Source: Bacteroidaceae bacterium
Lineage (GTDB): Bacteria; Bacteroidota; Bacteroidia; Bacteroidales; Bacteroidaceae
Assembly (NCBI GenBank): GCA_017407905.1
Contig: JAFQVS010000040.1
Span: 1 to 39,464 of the forward strand
Reading direction: 5' to 3'
DNA: 39,464 nt
Shown here: one piece after another, positions 8,977 to 17,975 of the stretch
Layout: the number at the start of each line of letters is the position of its first letter
Position numbering within the stretch: the first letter of the stretch is position 1
Program-made: the position numbers and the translations under genes
The notes under the pieces: model-generated
What the model saw: the letters and a program-made list of their open reading frames with translations, nothing else
What the model was told of the DNA's origin: nothing
The model's database searches: none

Positions 8977-8985
8977 TTAAAATTT

Positions 8986-11187
8986 ATGAGCAGCAGACTA
9001 CTATACATACTACTGCTACTGACCGCCCCACTCGTAGCAAGCGGACAGAGCTTTAAGACAGGAAACACCAACCGCATAAGCACGGGCGGCACAGGCGGCT
9101 TCGGCAGTGGCGAGGTCTTTAACCCCTTCGGCGAGAGAGACACCACAAAATCGGAGCACAAAGAGGTGCCGATGGAGATACACCAATGGCACATAGACGA
9201 GCTATTGGGTAATCCTCTGCCCGTCAACGCCGACACCCTTCAGCACCTGTACCAAAATTGGCATTTAACCGAAGGGATGAACGGCGAATATAATTTCTTG
9301 GGCAATATGGGCGCCCCCCGCCTATCGAGAATATTCTTCAACCGCCCCTCGGACACAAAATACAATTTCCTGCAACCCTACGACTATTTTCTAACACGCC
9401 CCGACGAAATATTCTTCACCGACACAAAATCGCCCTACACCAACCTCAGCTACAACGAATCGGGCGACAAAATAACCGGCGACGACCGCTTCCGCGCCTA
9501 TTTTGCCACGAACGCGGGACGTAAATTCGGAGTAGGCTTTCTCTTCGACTACCTTTACGGTCGCGGCCGCTTCGACAATCAATCGACCGCATTTATGAAT
9601 TTCTCGCTATTCTCATACTATCGCAGCGACCGCTACAACTACCATCTGCTGGCAAGCCGCTACCATATGAAAATGGCCGAGAATGGAGGAATCACCGACG
9701 ACCTTTACATAACAAACCCCGAAAAAACCGACGCCGCCAGCAGTTCATTCGGCACAACAGACATTCCCGTAAAGCTCGACCGCACGTGGAACCGCAACGA
9801 GCTCTACACCGCATTCTTCACCCACAACTACAATTTCGGATTCAAAAAAAGAGTGCGCAAGGACATAAGCCCCGACAGCTTAGCCATTGAGGTAGCAAGG
9901 CTAATGGAGGAGTATCGCGACACCACCCGCACCATAAGCCCCTCCGACTCGCTTCAGCTGGCACACATTGCCGACAGCGTAGCCCGCCGCGACGCCGAGG
10001 AGTATGCCGAATACGAGCAACGCTTTATCCCCGTGGCGCGCATCACCCACACAGCCAATTTCGAGTCGAACCGCCACGAATTTATCTCGCACGAGCAGCC
10101 CTACAACTACTACGCCGACCGTTTCCTGCGCTACGACTCATTAGACCGCACCGACTATTGGAGCATAAAAAACACCGTCGCACTGACCCTGCGCGAGGGC
10201 TTCAGCAAATGGGCAATAGCCGACGTATCGGCCTACGCATCATACAAATACAGCAGCTACAAACTGCCCGACACACTCGCAAATGCGCAAGAGTATCGCC
10301 GCCGATACACCGAGCACACAGTGATGATTGGAGCACAGATTGAGAGCAACCGCAGCAAGCACCTTACCTACCGCCTCAGAGGCGAGACAGCCGTATCGGG
10401 CGACGACCTCGGCGCATTCCTCTTAGAGGGAAAAGGGCGTCTGAACATACGCCTGCTGCGACAGGACGCCCACATTCACGCCTCGGCATTCATAAAGAAC
10501 AACCGCCCCTCGTTCTACTATCGGCACTACCACTCGGAGCACTATTGGTGGGACAATAATCTCGACAAAGAGTTCCGCACACGCATCGAAGGAGGCTTCG
10601 CCCTCGACAAATGGCGCACCCGCATAAAGGCAGGAATAGAGAACATCAAGAATTACACCTATATTGCCAACCACTCGCAGCGCGCGACATACGGCTATCT
10701 GAGCCGCCTCGCCGTAGCACAAGAGAGCGGCAACATACAGATACTCTCGGCCACGCTGAACCAAGATTTTAAGTTCGGCCCGCTGCACCTCGACACAGAA
10801 TTTACCTATCAGAACAGCAGCAACAAGAGTGTGCTCCCCCTGCCCGAGCTCAATCTATACGCCAACCTCTATCTAAAGTTTAAAATTGCAAAAGTACTGA
10901 ACACCGAGCTTGGTGCCGACGTTCGTTATTTCACACCCTACTACGCCCCCGACTATTCGCCGGCATTAGGAGAGTTTGTGCAACAGAACGCAGCCGACAA
11001 GGTAGAAATTGGCAACTACCCGATAGTAAACATCTACGCCAACTTTCTGCTGAAACAGACACGTTTCTACGTAATGTACTACCACATAAACGAAGGAACA
11101 GGCAACAAGAGGAGTTTCCTTGCACCCCACTACCCTATGAGCCCGAAGGCACTGTGGCTGGGACTATCGTGGAATTTCTACAACTAA
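8986..11187 (+). CDS. putative porin (Bacteroidetes outer-membrane beta-barrel)
   Basis: 733 residues with a signal peptide (about 1-20, ending ASGQ) and a long body of alternating aromatic/hydrophobic strands rich in Tyr, Asn and Arg, ending in an aromatic residue (NFYN). The N-terminal block (HQWHIDELLGNPLPVNADTL) and the GAPRLSRIFFNR motif are typical of the Bacteroidetes 'putative porin' family. It should sit in the outer membrane; substrate unknown. A charged insertion (about residues 285-345) could be an extracellular or periplasmic loop. It is centred in a co-directional run of envelope genes. Confidence 0.85.
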   Translation: MSSRLLYILLLLTAPLVASGQSFKTGNTNRISTGGTGGFGSGEVFNPFGERDTTKSEHKEVPMEIHQWHIDELLGNPLPVNADTLQHLYQNWHLTEGMNGEYNFLGNMGAPRLSRIFFNRPSDTKYNFLQPYDYFLTRPDEIFFTDTKSPYTNLSYNESGDKITGDDRFRAYFATNAGRKFGVGFLFDYLYGRGRFDNQSTAFMNFSLFSYYRSDRYNYHLLASRYHMKMAENGGITDDLYITNPEKTDAASSSFGTTDIPVKLDRTWNRNELYTAFFTHNYNFGFKKRVRKDISPDSLAIEVARLMEEYRDTTRTISPSDSLQLAHIADSVARRDAEEYAEYEQRFIPVARITHTANFESNRHEFISHEQPYNYYADRFLRYDSLDRTDYWSIKNTVALTLREGFSKWAIADVSAYASYKYSSYKLPDTLANAQEYRRRYTEHTVMIGAQIESNRSKHLTYRLRGETAVSGDDLGAFLLEGKGRLNIRLLRQDAHIHASAFIKNNRPSFYYRHYHSEHYWWDNNLDKEFRTRIEGGFALDKWRTRIKAGIENIKNYTYIANHSQRATYGYLSRLAVAQESGNIQILSATLNQDFKFGPLHLDTEFTYQNSSNKSVLPLPELNLYANLYLKFKIAKVLNTELGADVRYFTPYYAPDYSPALGEFVQQNAADKVEIGNYPIVNIYANFLLKQTRFYVMYYHINEGTGNKRSFLAPHYPMSPKALWLGLSWNFYN

Positions 11188-11216
11188 TCTAAAGGAGAGA
11201 CAAGGAGGCAACATAT

Positions 11217-12197
11217 ATGAATATAAACATTAAATGGGGCTTTATAGGCTGCGGCGTAGTAACCCAAAAGAAGAGCGGCCCTGCATTCAACCTTATTCGC
11301 GGCTCGCAGATAGTAGCCGTGATGGGACGCGACAAAGAGCGCACCCGCGCATACGCCAAGCGATTTAACATTCCCCGATGGTACACCGACGCGCAAGAGC
11401 TCATCGACGACCCCGACGTCAACGCAATATACATTGCAACGCCGCCCTCGTCGCACGCCACATACGCCATTATGGCAATGAAGTCGGGCAAGCCCGTATA
11501 TGTCGAAAAACCCCTCGCCGCCAACTACGAAGATTGCGCCCGCATCAACCGCATATCGCGCGAGACAGGCGTCCCCTGCTTCGTCGCCTATTACCGTCGT
11601 TACCTCCCCTATTTTAACAAAGTAAAAGAGCTGCTGCCGCGTCTGGGCAAGACTCTGAACGTGCAGATACGCTTCGCAGTGCCCCCGCGCGACCTCGACT
11701 ACAACCGCGACAATCTGCCGTGGCGCGTACAGCCCGACATTGCCGGAGGCGGATACTTCTACGACCTTGCAGCGCATCAGCTCGACCTTCTGCAAGATAT
11801 GTTCGGCTGCATATTAGAGGCCGAGGGCTACACGGCCAATCGCGGCGGTCTGTACGAGGCCGAGGACACCGTAAGCGCCTGCTTCAAATTCGAGAATGGA
11901 ATACCCGGCTCGGGCTCGTGGTGCTTCGTCTCGAACGAGCTTGCCCGCGAAGACCACATCGAGATTTTCGGCAGCAAGGGAACGCTCAAATTCTCGGTAT
12001 TTACATTCGAGCCCATCCTATACACAGGCGAGAATGGCAGCGAAGAGTTTGTCGTCCCCAATCCCACATACGTACAGCTGCCACTGATAAAAAATGTCGT
12101 GGAGCATCTGCAACACACGGCAGTGTGCACCTGCGACAGCGTAAGCGCAACACCCACCAATTGGGTGATGGACAAGATTCTGGGTAAGATACTCTGA
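11217..12197 (+). CDS. Gfo/Idh/MocA family oxidoreductase
   Basis: 326 residues. The N-terminal Rossmann fold shows GFIGCG (8-13) for NAD(P) binding, and the catalytic EKP motif is at 97-99 (VEKPLA). The C-terminal half is the usual alpha/beta substrate domain (GGGYFYDLAAHQLDLL). These enzymes oxidise or reduce sugars, sugar acids or related polyols; the substrate cannot be read here. No signal peptide, so it is cytoplasmic. A strong Shine-Dalgarno (AAGGAGG, 8 bases before ATG) is unusual in this phylum, where such motifs are mostly weak. Confidence 0.9.
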   Translation: MNINIKWGFIGCGVVTQKKSGPAFNLIRGSQIVAVMGRDKERTRAYAKRFNIPRWYTDAQELIDDPDVNAIYIATPPSSHATYAIMAMKSGKPVYVEKPLAANYEDCARINRISRETGVPCFVAYYRRYLPYFNKVKELLPRLGKTLNVQIRFAVPPRDLDYNRDNLPWRVQPDIAGGGYFYDLAAHQLDLLQDMFGCILEAEGYTANRGGLYEAEDTVSACFKFENGIPGSGSWCFVSNELAREDHIEIFGSKGTLKFSVFTFEPILYTGENGSEEFVVPNPTYVQLPLIKNVVEHLQHTAVCTCDSVSATPTNWVMDKILGKIL

Positions 12198-12224
12198 AAA
12201 AAGTGCCTTAAACAAGCATATAAT

Positions 12225-13313
12225 ATGCAGGCAACAGGCTCGACATATAATGCGGCAAAAGCAATGCTCCTGTGGGCACTGCTACTACTCATAAGCCCCT
12301 ATTGCAACGCTCAAGACCTGGGGCACACACTGCTAAAATACCCCGAGCGCATATTAGACCTCACACAGCTTGGAATAGACAAGACCGAGGGGATAATAAA
12401 CAAATACCTCGACGACAAAGACAGCCTCTACATAAGCCCCAACAAATACAAACTGACGCTAATGGCGCAGTATATAAACAACTACGAGTATTACCGCTTC
12501 TCGCAGCCCGACAAAGGACAGAGCATCACCCTGATGCCCGAGAGCAACGACAAATTAGGCTTTTACATCGGCTGGAAGTGGATATTCCTCGGGTGGGCAT
12601 TCGACCTAAACAAAAATAAAGCAAAGAGCGATTGGAATTTCAGTTTCTACACAGCCCGAGTGGGCATCGACATATTCTATCGCAAGCGCAGCAGCGGATT
12701 CAGAATAAAAGAGCTGAAAGGATTTAAGAACGCAGCAGGCGAGGAGATAAAAAATTACAGTCGCAGATTCGATGGAATATCCGTCAGCCAGCGAGGCATA
12801 AACGTATATTACATATTCAACAACAAGCACTTTTCGTACCCCGCCGCATATAGTCAGACGACTAATCAGCTGCGCAGCAGCGGCACATTTATCTTGGGCC
12901 TTAACTACTCGGAACAGTCGTTTAACATCGACACAAAGAAATTAGACAGCCCGATTCAGTCGGCAATGTCGCCGGCGCTTAAATTTGACATTGTCAGATA
13001 CAAGGATTATAGTATAAATTTGGGATACTCCTACAATTGGGTCTTTGCAAAAAACTGCCTTGCCAATATATCGTTGACTCCGGCCATCGGCTATAAAAAC
13101 ACCTCGTTCAAGCTCGACAGCAGCAAGGATTTTATAGACAACATAAATTTCGACCTAATAACGCGTGCGGCCGTTGTATATAATAACACGCGCTATTTTA
13201 TAGGTGCGTCACTAATATCTCACACCTACTCGTATCGTCGCAGCAGCCTCTCCATTGTAAACGGATTCGGCACGCTGAACATTTATGCGGGAATAAATCT
13301 GTTCAAGAAATAA
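12225..13313 (+). CDS. DUF4421 domain-containing protein, probable outer-membrane protein
   Basis: 362 residues with an N-terminal hydrophobic export signal (about 13-30, ending YCNAQ). The body has the DUF4421 pattern (LGFYIGWKWIFLGWAFDL and repeated amphipathic beta strands), suggesting a small beta-barrel. It starts 27 bases after the oxidoreductase gene and is last in the plus-strand run; a bidirectional terminator follows immediately. No function is known for the family. Confidence 0.8.
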   Translation: MQATGSTYNAAKAMLLWALLLLISPYCNAQDLGHTLLKYPERILDLTQLGIDKTEGIINKYLDDKDSLYISPNKYKLTLMAQYINNYEYYRFSQPDKGQSITLMPESNDKLGFYIGWKWIFLGWAFDLNKNKAKSDWNFSFYTARVGIDIFYRKRSSGFRIKELKGFKNAAGEEIKNYSRRFDGISVSQRGINVYYIFNNKHFSYPAAYSQTTNQLRSSGTFILGLNYSEQSFNIDTKKLDSPIQSAMSPALKFDIVRYKDYSINLGYSYNWVFAKNCLANISLTPAIGYKNTSFKLDSSKDFIDNINFDLITRAAVVYNNTRYFIGASLISHTYSYRRSSLSIVNGFGTLNIYAGINLFKK

Positions 13314-13348
13314 AAAGGCCATCCTCCAAGTAAGAAGAATGGCCTTTT
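13313..13348. terminator. bidirectional terminator between convergent genes
   Basis: AAAAGGCCAT and ATGGCCTTTT form a 10-bp stem whose ends supply a U-tract on either strand. It lies between the DUF4421 gene (plus) and the FadL-like gene (minus). Confidence 0.82.
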
Positions 13349-13367
13349 AAGCGCTATTTTTTTCTCT

Positions 13368-14936
13368 TTAGAATCTCATACCCACAGAAACAACAAATTT
13401 ACTCTTTTTATCATCGACGGCGGCCGACGGGTTAATATACTCGGCGTCGTAGAAGGGGTAAAAGTCGGCCTCTTGACGGGTGTAAACGTATGCCGCATCG
13501 AAATAGAAGGAGTTGCCACGATAGCCGAATCCTGCCGTATAGTTATTCGTTGCGAAGTTGTTCAGATACTCGGTGTTTGTATCGACATACGAGAGCATAT
13601 ATTTTGACGCGCTCTTTTTGTAAGGCGCCGTCGTGTGGTTGTATCCGCATCGGATGCTGAAATTCTTGTCGAGCATAAGCTCGGCTCCCACCCTGAATTT
13701 ATGCACCTCGCGGAGATTATTCTCAAATTCCGCCTCCATTTCGGGCATACTGTAGCCACCCTCATACTCCATAGAGGCCGATGAATAGTCGGTATATTCA
13801 TACTCGGCATTCAGCGCCAGAAAATCGCCAAATGTGTATGCCGCGCCGACGTTAAAAGTCCACGGCGTCTCAAGATGATAGTCGAGAAAATAGTCGCCGC
13901 CGTATGCGTAGTCGTAGCTGCGAGTATCCATCTGCCCCGTAGTATATTCTGTGAGCTGCCCGTTTATAACAGCCTCGGCGGGCTGTCCGTTTATTGCGGC
14001 CGACATACGGTCGGTGAGCGAGTACCACGTGGGCGAGTGCACCGACGCTCCTATGCGAAAGGATGAGTAGTAGAAGGGACGCACGATGATACCGAATTTC
14101 ATATCAATACCCTCACCGCGCGTATCGTACCAATTGTTCAGCGTGTAGATGGGGTCGTACGCGTCGTCCTCGCCATACACTGAGTAGCGGCTGTAATCGA
14201 CATAATGCGCACCGACGGTAAAGCCCAAATATACCTGATTATTAAGATTGAACGACACGTTAAGGTCAACCTCATCGACCCCGCCGCGCTCTTCGCTGCG
14301 GTAACTCAAAGAGGTTGGGCTGTACATCGGAACGCCCTCGTCTATGATTGTACCGTCGGCACTCTCCTCGCCTGCAAAGAGCAGTCCGCCATCGGCACCC
14401 AGCAGCGCCAGCCACGGATAAGAGAGGGAGGTGTAGTGCTGATAGCTCATATTGGTTATATCGAACGGATTATTGTTGTAGAGTTGCTGCATCTGAAACA
14501 TCTGTGAATATCCGCCCGATGCGCCTGCCATTGCAAATTCCCGTTGCAGATTATTGCGACGCTTGTAGTTGAAGCCTACGTTTATAAATTCCAGCGAGCC
14601 GCTTGCAGCCCTGTACGAGAACATTGCACCCACATTATCGAACGAAAAGACGGTTTTATCATTCTTGAGTGTCGTGCCCAGATAATCGGCATCTATCTTG
14701 TGTGTGGTTACGCTTCCCGTTATTGAAAGGTCGCTTGAGCGATAAAGGGCTGCCCCGGCGGGGTTAACCCCGAGCACCGAAAGGTCGGCACCCAATATGC
14801 TCATCGAGCCGCCCATTCCCACGAATCGCGCCGTACCCGTAAGCCCGGTGTCTATCAGACGCACTGCCTCGTAGGTACTCTGTGCTGCTGCGCTTGTTAC
14901 CACCGCCAGCAAGGCTGTAAATATATATTTTCTCAT
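13368..14936 (-). CDS. FadL/OmpP1-like outer-membrane protein
   Basis: 522 residues with a signal peptide (about 1-18, ending SAAAQ). The N-terminal block (GTARFVGMGGS ... LGVNPAGAALYRSSDLSIT) resembles the hatch region of OmpP1/FadL/TodX-type barrels, and the remainder consists of alternating beta strands rich in Tyr and Gly, ending in an aromatic residue (VGMRF). The family carries hydrophobic compounds across the outer membrane; the substrate here is unknown. It lies 76 bases after the Arg/Ser/Gly-rich gene on the same strand and may share its transcript. Confidence 0.8.
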   Translation of the reverse strand: MRKYIFTALLAVVTSAAAQSTYEAVRLIDTGLTGTARFVGMGGSMSILGADLSVLGVNPAGAALYRSSDLSITGSVTTHKIDADYLGTTLKNDKTVFSFDNVGAMFSYRAASGSLEFINVGFNYKRRNNLQREFAMAGASGGYSQMFQMQQLYNNNPFDITNMSYQHYTSLSYPWLALLGADGGLLFAGEESADGTIIDEGVPMYSPTSLSYRSEERGGVDEVDLNVSFNLNNQVYLGFTVGAHYVDYSRYSVYGEDDAYDPIYTLNNWYDTRGEGIDMKFGIIVRPFYYSSFRIGASVHSPTWYSLTDRMSAAINGQPAEAVINGQLTEYTTGQMDTRSYDYAYGGDYFLDYHLETPWTFNVGAAYTFGDFLALNAEYEYTDYSSASMEYEGGYSMPEMEAEFENNLREVHKFRVGAELMLDKNFSIRCGYNHTTAPYKKSASKYMLSYVDTNTEYLNNFATNNYTAGFGYRGNSFYFDAAYVYTRQEADFYPFYDAEYINPSAAVDDKKSKFVVSVGMRF

Positions 14937-15012
14937 AATATCTATTTTTTACTTATCATCCTTATTTCAAAGAGTGTCTCGGGCCCCCATAAGGCCTAAA
15001 GTCTGTCAAGTA

Positions 15013-16182
15013 TCAGCGACGACCGCCGCGTGAGCCTCCGCCACCGCCGCGTGAGCCTCCGCCACCGCCGCGCGAGCTGCTGCCGCTACCGAACGACGAA
15101 CGGCTGCTGCCACTCGAAAAGGAGCTGCGGCTGCTCTTGCTGCGCTCGCCCGACGATGAGCGCTCGACCTTTGACGAGCGTGTGGTTGTGCGGGTGCTGC
15201 TGGGACGGTCGTAGGTCTTTTCGCGGTTGCCGTTGCCGCCTCCACGTACCGCCGTTCTTTTTGGACGTTGCTCACCGCCCACTCCACGATAGTTTGTTCT
15301 GTTTTGTCCGCGTGTAGCATCAACGGTTGTACCCTCGGTGCGGCGCGAGGCATCGCCTCGACGCACACTGCCCGTGCGCTCGACGCTTGTACCCGTGCGG
15401 CTGCTGCCACGGCTGCGGCTCGTCGATACTGCTCCGCGGTTGCCGCTCTGTGCAATGCCGCCCTGCGCAAACTCGCCTCGACGCGCACCGCCCGTGCGCT
15501 CAATGCTCGTTCCGCGTGCGATGCTTGTTCCGCCACGCATATTTGTGATGGGAGGCACACGCCCGTCGCGATAATGTCCGCCACCGGCAAAGTGTCCGCC
15601 GAAATGCGGGTGATAGTGTCCGTGGTATCCGCCGTGCCACCAATGGTGCGGAGTGTGCCAATGTCCCCAACAGTCATAATGACCCCACGAGTAATAAGGC
15701 CACCCCCAGCTCCACGACCACGAGGCGTGATACCACGGGGTATATACCGGATAGAGCTCCCAATAGATGCCATCGTCGTAAAGTACCCAATTGTCAATGT
15801 CGCTTGTATAGACAACGTCCCAATACCACGGACTGCTGACAATCACTCGGCGGGGGCTGTGGAAACGCACGATGCGCGACGAGTAGTAATAATCGGCAGT
15901 CTCCTCGTCGGCAGCGGCCTCTTGATACTCCTCTTCCTCGCTGTACTCATCGTCGTAATACTCGCTATCGGCAGCCGAGGGGCGACGGTTATACTCGTCC
16001 TCGTCGCGCTGGGGCAGTTGCGCCGCTTGAATGCGCTCCTGAGTGGTTACAAACTCATTATCCTTAGTCTCGACCTCTTTAGCTTTTTTCTTTTTGGGGA
16101 CAAAATACATATCGTCCACCTGTGCCATCAATCCCAATGGGAGAAACAACATCAAAAATAACAAAAAACGCCTCATAGTCAT
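15013..16182 (-). CDS. secreted protein with Arg/Ser/Gly-rich repetitive tail
   Basis: 389 residues from the ATG at 16182 (another ATG is at 16176; an upstream GTG at 16209 would put extra charged residues before the signal peptide). After the signal peptide (ending LGLMAQ) come an acidic Glu/Tyr-rich stretch, a Trp/His/Tyr-rich central region (WYWDVVYTSDIDNW, then many H and W), and a long basic tail. The tail contains repeats of the type RGTSxERTGxxRRG and ends in poly-Gly/Ser/Arg (SRGGGGG). I do not recognise a catalytic domain. The Trp/His-rich block suggests metal or surface binding, but that is only inference. A -7-like TAAATTCG lies at 16214-16221. Confidence 0.72.
   Translation of the reverse strand: MTMRRFLLFLMLFLPLGLMAQVDDMYFVPKKKKAKEVETKDNEFVTTQERIQAAQLPQRDEDEYNRRPSAADSEYYDDEYSEEEEYQEAAADEETADYYYSSRIVRFHSPRRVIVSSPWYWDVVYTSDIDNWVLYDDGIYWELYPVYTPWYHASWSWSWGWPYYSWGHYDCWGHWHTPHHWWHGGYHGHYHPHFGGHFAGGGHYRDGRVPPITNMRGGTSIARGTSIERTGGARRGEFAQGGIAQSGNRGAVSTSRSRGSSRTGTSVERTGSVRRGDASRRTEGTTVDATRGQNRTNYRGVGGEQRPKRTAVRGGGNGNREKTYDRPSSTRTTTRSSKVERSSSGERSKSSRSSFSSGSSRSSFGSGSSSRGGGGGSRGGGGGSRGGRR
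15023..15077. repeat. 21-bp tandem repeat, about 2.6 copies
   Basis: The 21-base unit beginning CCGCCGCGTGAGCCTCCG is repeated twice exactly and a third time with changes, encoding the SRGGGGG units at the C-terminus of the basic tail. Such runs can change copy number by slippage, which here would lengthen or shorten the tail without a frameshift. Confidence 0.75.
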
Positions 16183-16235
16183 ATATTTTTTGTGTTTATA
16201 CTCTTTCACACTGCGAATTTAGGCATAATAAATAA

Positions 16236-16277
16236 GAAAAAAAGGGAAAATCCCCTACTAATTTGTGGGGATTTTCC
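16236..16277 (-). terminator. intrinsic terminator of the ilv operon
   Basis: GGAAAATCCCC and GGGGATTTTCC form an 11-bp stem followed on the minus strand by eight T. It is 50 bases after the ilvC stop, so it closes the ilvDBNC operon and separates it from the downstream secreted-protein gene. Confidence 0.88.
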
Positions 16278-16326
16278 TATTTTGCAATAATCGCAACAGG
16301 CGACTATTATCGAGTGGAGCAGTTTT

Positions 16327-17376
16327 TTACTTTGCCTCGTTCTCGGGACGCAGCTGACGAACAACCTCGGCGGTGCGCCACATTTCGCTCTCGTGCAGAG
16401 CCTTGAGCTCCTCGTTGAGCTTCTCGCGATAATCGGGCTGCGAGTTTGAGTCGATTGAAATTTGTGCCTCACGACCGCTCTTAACCGACTCGTACAGCTG
16501 ATACATCACGGGCTTTATAGCATCGTGGAAGGGGCCCATCCAATCGAGGGCGCCGCGCTGCGCTGTTGTCGAGCAGTTGGCATACATCCAATCCATTCCC
16601 TTTGCGGCGAACAGAGGCATAAGCGACTGTGTAAGCTCCTCGACTGTCTCGTTGAAAGCCTCCGAGGGGGTGTGTCCATTCTCGCGCAGAACCTCGTACT
16701 GTGCAAGCAGAAGACCCTGAATAGCACCCATAAGCGAACCACGCTCGCCCGTAAGGTCGGAAACGGCCTCGCGCTGGAAGGTTGTCTCGAACATATAACC
16801 CGAGCCTATTCCGATGCCGAATGCAATTACGCGCTCCATTGCCCTGCCTGTTGCATCCTGATAGATTGCGTACGACGAGTTTAGTCCGCGGCCTTCGAGG
16901 AACATTGTGCGCAGCGATGTTCCCGAGCCTTTGGGAGCCACCATAATTACGTCAACGTCGGCGGGGGGAACAATGCCTGTGCGGTCGTTCCAATTTATTC
17001 CGAATCCGTGCGAGAAATAGAGAGCCTTGCCCGCTGTCAGATAGGGAACAACCTTAGGCCATACGGCAATCTGCGCTGCGTCCGAGAGCAGCATACAGAT
17101 GATTGTTCCCCTCTCGGCTGCCTCTTCGAGAGAGAAGAGTGTCTCGCCGGGTACCCAGCCGTCGCTCACAGCCTTATCGTAGGTCTTTCCCTCGCGCTGA
17201 CCGACAATTACATTAAAGCCGTTGTCGCGCAGATTGCAAGCCTGTCCGGGGCCCTGTACGCCGTAGCCCAGCACAGCAATAGTCTCGTTTTTCAAAATCT
17301 CACGTGCTTTCTCAAGCGAAAATTCTTTGGGAGTGATTACATTCTCAATTACTCCACCAAAATTCATCTCTGCCAT
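16327..17376 (-). CDS. ilvC: ketol-acid reductoisomerase
   Basis: It converts 2-acetolactate or 2-aceto-2-hydroxybutyrate to the dihydroxy acid with NADPH and Mg2+, the second step of valine/isoleucine synthesis. 349 residues, the length of the short (class I) enzyme. The Rossmann loop GYGVQGPGQ is at 37-45. The APKGSG segment and the C-terminal helical domain with conserved acidic residues (SDLTGERG, ETVEELT) match the family. It is last in the ilvD-ilvB-ilvN-ilvC operon, 41 bases after ilvN, and is followed by a strong terminator. Confidence 0.96.
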   Translation of the reverse strand: MAEMNFGGVIENVITPKEFSLEKAREILKNETIAVLGYGVQGPGQACNLRDNGFNVIVGQREGKTYDKAVSDGWVPGETLFSLEEAAERGTIICMLLSDAAQIAVWPKVVPYLTAGKALYFSHGFGINWNDRTGIVPPADVDVIMVAPKGSGTSLRTMFLEGRGLNSSYAIYQDATGRAMERVIAFGIGIGSGYMFETTFQREAVSDLTGERGSLMGAIQGLLLAQYEVLRENGHTPSEAFNETVEELTQSLMPLFAAKGMDWMYANCSTTAQRGALDWMGPFHDAIKPVMYQLYESVKSGREAQISIDSNSQPDYREKLNEELKALHESEMWRTAEVVRQLRPENEAK

Positions 17377-17417
17377 AATTTTTGCAATATTTTAATGTTA
17401 ATTTATTGTTATAATAA

Positions 17418-17969
17418 TTATTCGCGTGTGCGGTTGGCATCCTCGTCAAAGACGTATAGCTGCTCGGTTAGATGCTCAATGACGTCGCGCGTAACGGCAA
17501 TGTGTCCCGATTTTACAAATTGCAGCACACACTCCTCGGCCGCAAACTCCTTATAGAGTTTTATGATTGTCTCGGTCTTACCCGTCTGCTCTACCACCGT
17601 ATAGGTTGAGTTTATCTCAATAACGCGGGCGTTGTTGTGCCTTATTATGCGCGATATTTGTTTATTATCCAATAGTTTAGGGGTAGATATTTTATACAGG
17701 GCAACCTCTTGTACGAATATCTCATCCTCGGTATAATAGTTGGCGCGCAGAATGTCGATTTTTTTCTCTAAGCGCTTTACTACTTTTTGTATAATCTCCT
17801 CCTCGCTCCACAGTGAGAGTGTGTAACGGTGCACGCCCTCAATCGAGGACGACGATACGTTTAACGTCTCGATATTCATCTGACGGCGGGTAAACTCGGA
17901 AGTAACCTGATTCAGCACACCTGCAAGGTTCTCGGAATATATGATTACAGTATATAATTTCTTGTCCAT
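17418..17969 (-). CDS. ilvN: acetolactate synthase small (regulatory) subunit
   Basis: 183 residues with an N-terminal ACT domain (about 1-78: YTVIIYSENLAGVLNQV ... MNIETLNVS) and a C-terminal IlvN domain. The subunit activates the catalytic subunit and makes it sensitive to feedback by valine. It starts 6 bases after the ilvB stop, consistent with stoichiometric co-translation. Nothing is missing relative to the usual architecture. Confidence 0.93.
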   Translation of the reverse strand: MDKKLYTVIIYSENLAGVLNQVTSEFTRRQMNIETLNVSSSSIEGVHRYTLSLWSEEEIIQKVVKRLEKKIDILRANYYTEDEIFVQEVALYKISTPKLLDNKQISRIIRHNNARVIEINSTYTVVEQTGKTETIIKLYKEFAAEECVLQFVKSGHIAVTRDVIEHLTEQLYVFDEDANRTRE

Positions 17970-17975
17970 ACTCTT

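Noticed and set aside
15023-15077. CRISPR-like short repeats
   Set aside because: The repeats are directly adjacent, have no spacers and encode the Gly/Arg tail; no cas genes are present.
15268-16161. 297-codon plus-strand frame and other frames over the repetitive tail gene
   Set aside because: They arise from the repetitive GC-rich sequence; only the minus-strand frame has a signal peptide and a start after a -7-like box.
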